Positions 61,601 through 64,000 of a DNA stretch of 64,000 bases are shown here, one piece after another. The notes under the pieces were generated by a model. That model was not told where the DNA came from and ran no database searches. It saw only the letters and a list, made by a program, of their open reading frames with translations. The first letter of the stretch is position 1. Each line of letters opens with the position of its first letter. The position numbers and the translations under genes were made by a program. Where the stretch lies: assembly GCF_001667585.1 (NCBI RefSeq), contig NZ_LZJZ01000103.1:1-64000 (forward strand), in the 5' to 3' direction. This DNA is from Mycobacterium sp. E2733 (GTDB taxonomy: Bacteria > Actinomycetota > Actinomycetes > Mycobacteriales > Mycobacteriaceae).

Positions 61601-61787
61601 GCAGCCGCTCCGCCCCGACGGCGGCGGCGATGCCCATCGAGTGGACCACGTCGGTGAACAGGACCGTGACCTGCTTGTACTCCGCGCGGTTAGCGGGTTC
61701 GTCGATCGGTGAACCACAGCCGTGGCAAAACCGCGCGAGTTCCAGAGGCTCGGTGCCACACGTCCGGCATGCCGCTACGGTCGTCAT
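58626..61787 (-). CDS. adenylate/guanylate cyclase-AAA ATPase regulator with TPR-like C-terminus
   Basis: The 1053-residue protein begins with a zinc ribbon (Cys7, Cys10, Cys21, Cys24). A class III cyclase domain follows (about 38-225) with VTVLFTDVVHS (Asp46) and DKFTGDGIMAVFG (Asp90). A STAND/AAA ATPase comes next, with GIVGAAGIGKSRLV and LYVIEDAHWLD. The last 400 residues are TPR-like helical repeats. In the cyclase the usual VNLAAR is VGMAQRM, so the transition-state Asn is replaced, which may weaken cyclase activity. The layout is like mycobacterial Rv2488c/Rv1358-type proteins but without a LuxR DNA-binding end. Confidence 0.88.
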   Translation of the reverse strand: MTTVAACRTCGTEPLELARFCHGCGSPIDEPANRAEYKQVTVLFTDVVHSMGIAAAVGAERLREIMSGVADRCAAVVGRYGGTVDKFTGDGIMAVFGAPHALEDHAVRACLSALAIQEEAKVLAVEVKRRDDIELQVRIGLNSGEVIAGQLGSGPFGYTAMGEQVGMAQRMESVAAPGGVMLSQSTARLVQHAFVLDEPELVHVKGGRDAIPARRLRRISAQPGWGHRQEVTLVGRQAEMSALSDMLSGAIDGAGGVVGIVGAAGIGKSRLVRETAAIADSCGVAVFSTFCQSHTRDIAFHAAARLLQAIFDISGAAPDTARERVRDRLPRAAPDDLALLDDLLGIAGSDAGPMEIDPDARRRRLTRLVRSAALARITPTLYVIEDAHWLDEASDSMLADLFSILPRTQSLGLLTYRPEYHGALVRIPSAQTITLAPLDVSNASLLTRALLGKDPSVVDLSAQVAERAAGNPFFAEEIVRDLVERAVLSGTPGAYVCSARSADISVPATVQATIAARIDRLGAAAKRTLNAAAVVGSRFDADLLACVDEDAALAELVDAELLDPVSVRAEYAFRHPLIRAVAYESQLRSDRSLLHQRVAAAIQERDPSAVEENAALIASHLEAAGDLRAAFGWHMRAAAWLTSRDIRAARVSWQRARELSDRLPEDDPDRTSMRIAPRTLLCGYVWRAGGAGVADTGFEELRELCGAAGDQVSLVMGTSGVLTSMTLNHRLYELRSLASECVRLLESIGDRSLIVGLLNTATLAKLELGEVADALPLLERVIELADGDTTMGNFFFESPLAWALVLRGRARCSLGCSGWRDDLRAGLAMAHEVQGMTQAAVTTYGYGVAILNGALVPDATALGYSADALRTAERSGDDVSLAWSRITYGIMLIRLHNSDPAAGLAILAKGREQAHRQGDLLTGTMADIQIAECKAHGGDVDTAIEIARATVAHLFDGGGVIFRGPATTVLVESLLLRGTAQDLQEAQTVIDTLAACPVDTGFVLHELPLLRLRALLARAHADDAAYRDYRDRYRATATSLGFEGHIKCAEAMP

Positions 61788-61948
61788 CCGACCCTCCGCC
61801 TATCCAGGCCCCCGGCAATTGCAGTGGTCCTCAGAGGATAGGCCGGTGCGCGAGCCCCGAGAGGTCGTTGCGCTCAAACGCGCGCAACTTTGCATTGATT
61901 GCATAGATAGCATTGACACGGCCGGAAAACCGACGATAGTCGAAAGGT

Positions 61949-63148
61949 ATGGCGCTGCTGCCAGACCCCGATCCCCGGCGGCGACAGCACATCGTGATCT
62001 CGGTCGACGACCACGTCATCGAGCCGCCCGACATGTTCGTCGGGCGGCTTCCCGTCGCGCTGGCCGAACGCGCACCGACGGTCGTCGAGACCGACGACGG
62101 GCGCCAAGTGTGGCGCTACGAGAACCGCGAGTACCCGAACATCGGCCTCAACGCGGTGATCGGCCGGCCGCGCGAGGAATGGAGCATGGACGCTGCGCGG
62201 TTCGACGAGATGCGCCCTGGCTGTTGGGATATCAAAGCCCGGATCCACGATATGGACCTGGCCGGCATCTGGGCGTCGCTGAACTTCCCGTCGCTGATCG
62301 CCGGGTTCGCGGGCACGGTCTTCTGGAAAAGTGACGACCCCGAGCTGGGGCTGGCCACGCTACGGGCATGGAACGACTGGCATCTCGAAACATGGGCCGG
62401 CAGCTACCCCGAACGGATCATCCCCCTGCAACTGCCGTGGCTGGCCGACCCGCAGCTGGCACCCGAGGAGGTCCGCCGTAACGCCGCGCGCGGCTTCAAG
62501 GCGGTGAGCTTCCCGGAACTGCCCGCTCAATGCGGGATCCCGAGCCTGCACACCGGGGTCTGGGACCCGTTTTTCGCCGCCTGCGAGGAGACGGACACCG
62601 TGGTGTGCCTGCACACCGGTTCCGCACAGTGGGCGCCAATCCCCGCGCCCGACACACCATTCGAGACCATCACCACGCTGTTCCCGGTCAACGCGCTGGT
62701 CGCCTGCGCGGACATGCTTTGGTCGGGCATCCCGGTGCGGTTCCCGCGGCTGAACATCACGCTGGCCGAGGGCGGTCTCGGCTGGGCGGCCATGCTCGGC
62801 GACCGAGCCGACTACGTCCTGGCGCACTCCGCTTCGGGCCACGAGGGCGGGTCGTGGCAAGGCGACCTGCTGCCGAGCGAGGTACTGCGACGCAACTTCT
62901 GGTTCTGCTCGATCGACGACCCGCACGCGTTCGGGGCGCTGGACGCGATCGGGGCCGAGCACATCCTGGTCGAAAGCGACTACCCGCACGCCGATTCGAC
63001 CTGGCCTGACACCCAGCAGGTGGTGGCGCGCAACGTCGCCGGCCTGCCGGCGGAGGATGCGGCCCGGATCACCCACCGCAACGCTGCTCAGCTGTTCCGC
63101 CACCCGCTTCCGGACGACGGGTGGCTGGCCACTTCGGCCCCAGCGTAG
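61949..63148 (+). CDS. amidohydrolase family protein (amidohydrolase 2)
   Basis: The 399-residue protein has ISVDDHVIEPPDMF near residue 20, the DxH-like metal motif with the family's VIEPPD continuation. It has VVCLHTGSAQW in the centre and HILVESDYPHADSTWPDT near the C-terminus with the metal-binding Asp. The pattern fits the large actinobacterial group related to 2,3-dihydroxybenzoate decarboxylase and ACMSD. The next gene starts 10 bases later with a strong ribosome site, so they form an operon. Its divergent neighbour is the cyclase/ATPase regulator. Confidence 0.86.
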   Translation: MALLPDPDPRRRQHIVISVDDHVIEPPDMFVGRLPVALAERAPTVVETDDGRQVWRYENREYPNIGLNAVIGRPREEWSMDAARFDEMRPGCWDIKARIHDMDLAGIWASLNFPSLIAGFAGTVFWKSDDPELGLATLRAWNDWHLETWAGSYPERIIPLQLPWLADPQLAPEEVRRNAARGFKAVSFPELPAQCGIPSLHTGVWDPFFAACEETDTVVCLHTGSAQWAPIPAPDTPFETITTLFPVNALVACADMLWSGIPVRFPRLNITLAEGGLGWAAMLGDRADYVLAHSASGHEGGSWQGDLLPSEVLRRNFWFCSIDDPHAFGALDAIGAEHILVESDYPHADSTWPDTQQVVARNVAGLPAEDAARITHRNAAQLFRHPLPDDGWLATSAPA

Positions 63149-63158
63149 GAGGCTTGCC

Positions 63159-64000
63159 ATGCTGGACCTTCTCATCCGCGACGCCGAGATCATCGACGGC
63201 ACCGGCGCGCCCGCCCGCCATGGCGACGTCGGCATCAGCAACGGAAGGATCGTCGCGGTCGGTGACGTCGAGGAGCCGGCTGCGAAAACCGTTGACGCCC
63301 AAGGGCAGACGCTTGCGCCGGGTTTCGTCGACCTGCACACCCACTATGACGCGCAGTTGTTCTGGGACCCGACCGCGAGCCCATCGGTGCAACACGGAGT
63401 CACCACGGTCTTCGGCGGCAACTGCGGGTTCACGCTGGCCCCCGCGACCGCCGACCAGCAGGACTACCTCACCCGGATGCTGGCCCGCGTCGAAGGCATG
63501 CCGCTCGACGCGCTCAGGGCCGGGCTGGACTGGGAGTGGTCGTCGTTCGGCGACTGGCTGAACCGGTTCGACGGCCGCATCGCCGTCAACGCCGGCTTCC
63601 TGGTTGGCCACTCGGCGCTTCGGCTGGCGGCGATGGGCAGCGATGCCCTTGGCCAGGAAGCGACGCCGGAACAGGTCGAGAGGATGGTCGCGCTGCTGCA
63701 CGACGCGCTGGGCGACGGCGCGCTCGGGCTGTCGACATCTCAGTCGCCGACCCACAACGATGGTTCCGGCCGGCCGGTGCCGTCGCGCGGCGCGTCGCGC
63801 TCCGAATTGGTGGCGCTGGCGGCCGGTGTGCGCGACCATCCGGGCACCACGCTCGAGGCGATCATTCCCGGCTGCATATCGGGCTTCACCGACGAGGACA
63901 TCTCCCTGCTCACGGACATGTCCGTTGCCGCCGACCGGCCGCTGAACTGGAACCTGCTGGGTGTCTCGGCGGCGAATCCCGTTGGGCACGAACGACAATT
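63159..64000 (+). CDS. N-acyl-D-amino-acid deacylase-like amidohydrolase (3' truncated by window)
   Basis: ATG 63159 follows AGGAGG and opens a frame that runs off the right edge; about 280 residues are visible of a family usually near 550. It starts MLDLLIRDAEIIDGTGAPA and has the HxH metal motif in FVDLHTHYDAQLFWDP (about 60-75). GVTTVFGGNCGFTLAP and FLVGHSALRLAAMG are also typical of D-aminoacylase/dihydroorotase-like enzymes. It hydrolyses C-N bonds of acylated or cyclic amides. With the preceding amidohydrolase it suggests a catabolic operon continuing to the right. Confidence 0.88.
   Translation, partial: MLDLLIRDAEIIDGTGAPARHGDVGISNGRIVAVGDVEEPAAKTVDAQGQTLAPGFVDLHTHYDAQLFWDPTASPSVQHGVTTVFGGNCGFTLAPATADQQDYLTRMLARVEGMPLDALRAGLDWEWSSFGDWLNRFDGRIAVNAGFLVGHSALRLAAMGSDALGQEATPEQVERMVALLHDALGDGALGLSTSQSPTHNDGSGRPVPSRGASRSELVALAAGVRDHPGTTLEAIIPGCISGFTDEDISLLTDMSVAADRPLNWNLLGVSAANPVGHERQ

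Overview
The window comes from a high-GC actinomycete, very probably a slow-growing non-tuberculous Mycobacterium related to the M. avium complex. I infer this from gene order recalled from M. tuberculosis, not from a database search. From about 1 to 45,800 the order follows Rv2196 to Rv2227: cytochrome bcc/aa3 genes, asnB, adoK, cobT-cobS, ilvE, gcvT, an adenylate cyclase, a leucyl aminopeptidase, ephD, dlaT, lipB-lipA, glnA1, glnE, glnA2, two secreted tripeptidyl-type hydrolases, panB, a CYTH-CHAD protein, rnpB and a 2OG-Fe(II) oxygenase. The theme is central metabolism: respiration, lipoate and 2-oxo-acid dehydrogenase assembly, glutamine synthesis and its adenylyltransferase, branched-chain amino acids, one-carbon flow, cobamide and pantothenate synthesis.

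Several places depart from that backbone. The first 1.2 kb is scrambled: a qcrB fragment is joined to the 3' part of mmpS3 and most of a DUF2561 gene in inverted orientation, and the 5' part of mmpS3 follows on the other strand. This is either a real inversion with deletion or an assembly/amplification chimera. Extra genes sit inside the conserved order: a cobU before cobT; an SRPBCC protein plus phytoene-dehydrogenase-like flavoprotein and a small membrane protein between pepA and ephD; a glycine-repeat mini-ORF, a phosphinothricin-acetyltransferase-like GNAT, an F420-type LLM oxidoreductase and a thioesterase between glnA1 and glnE; two membrane genes after glnA2; and a decayed wax-ester-synthase/DGAT pseudogene beside panB.

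From about 45,800 to the end the window is accessory. It holds a P450-ferredoxin pair, a methyltransferase, a zinc alcohol dehydrogenase and an aldehyde dehydrogenase (a plausible oxidation route for an alcohol or terpenoid), and three metal-dependent amidohydrolases. It also holds a sulfite-oxidase-type molybdoprotein, and a 1053-residue cyclase/ATPase regulator followed by two tiny genes.

The most unusual part is 52,362-56,372. It is a tight minus-strand operon of a double-RecA KaiC, a KaiB, and a 639-residue fusion of a HAD-IIB phosphatase with a HerA/DUF87-like ATPase. The fusion starts with a short segment resembling those that introduce PAS sensor kinases. The KaiC has two Walker A motifs, two catalytic Glu pairs, a Ser-Ser pair aligned with the cyanobacterial phosphosites, and a long C-terminal coiled coil. 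No kaiA or histidine kinase is visible, so the HAD-ATPase is the obvious candidate effector of a Kai-type switch.
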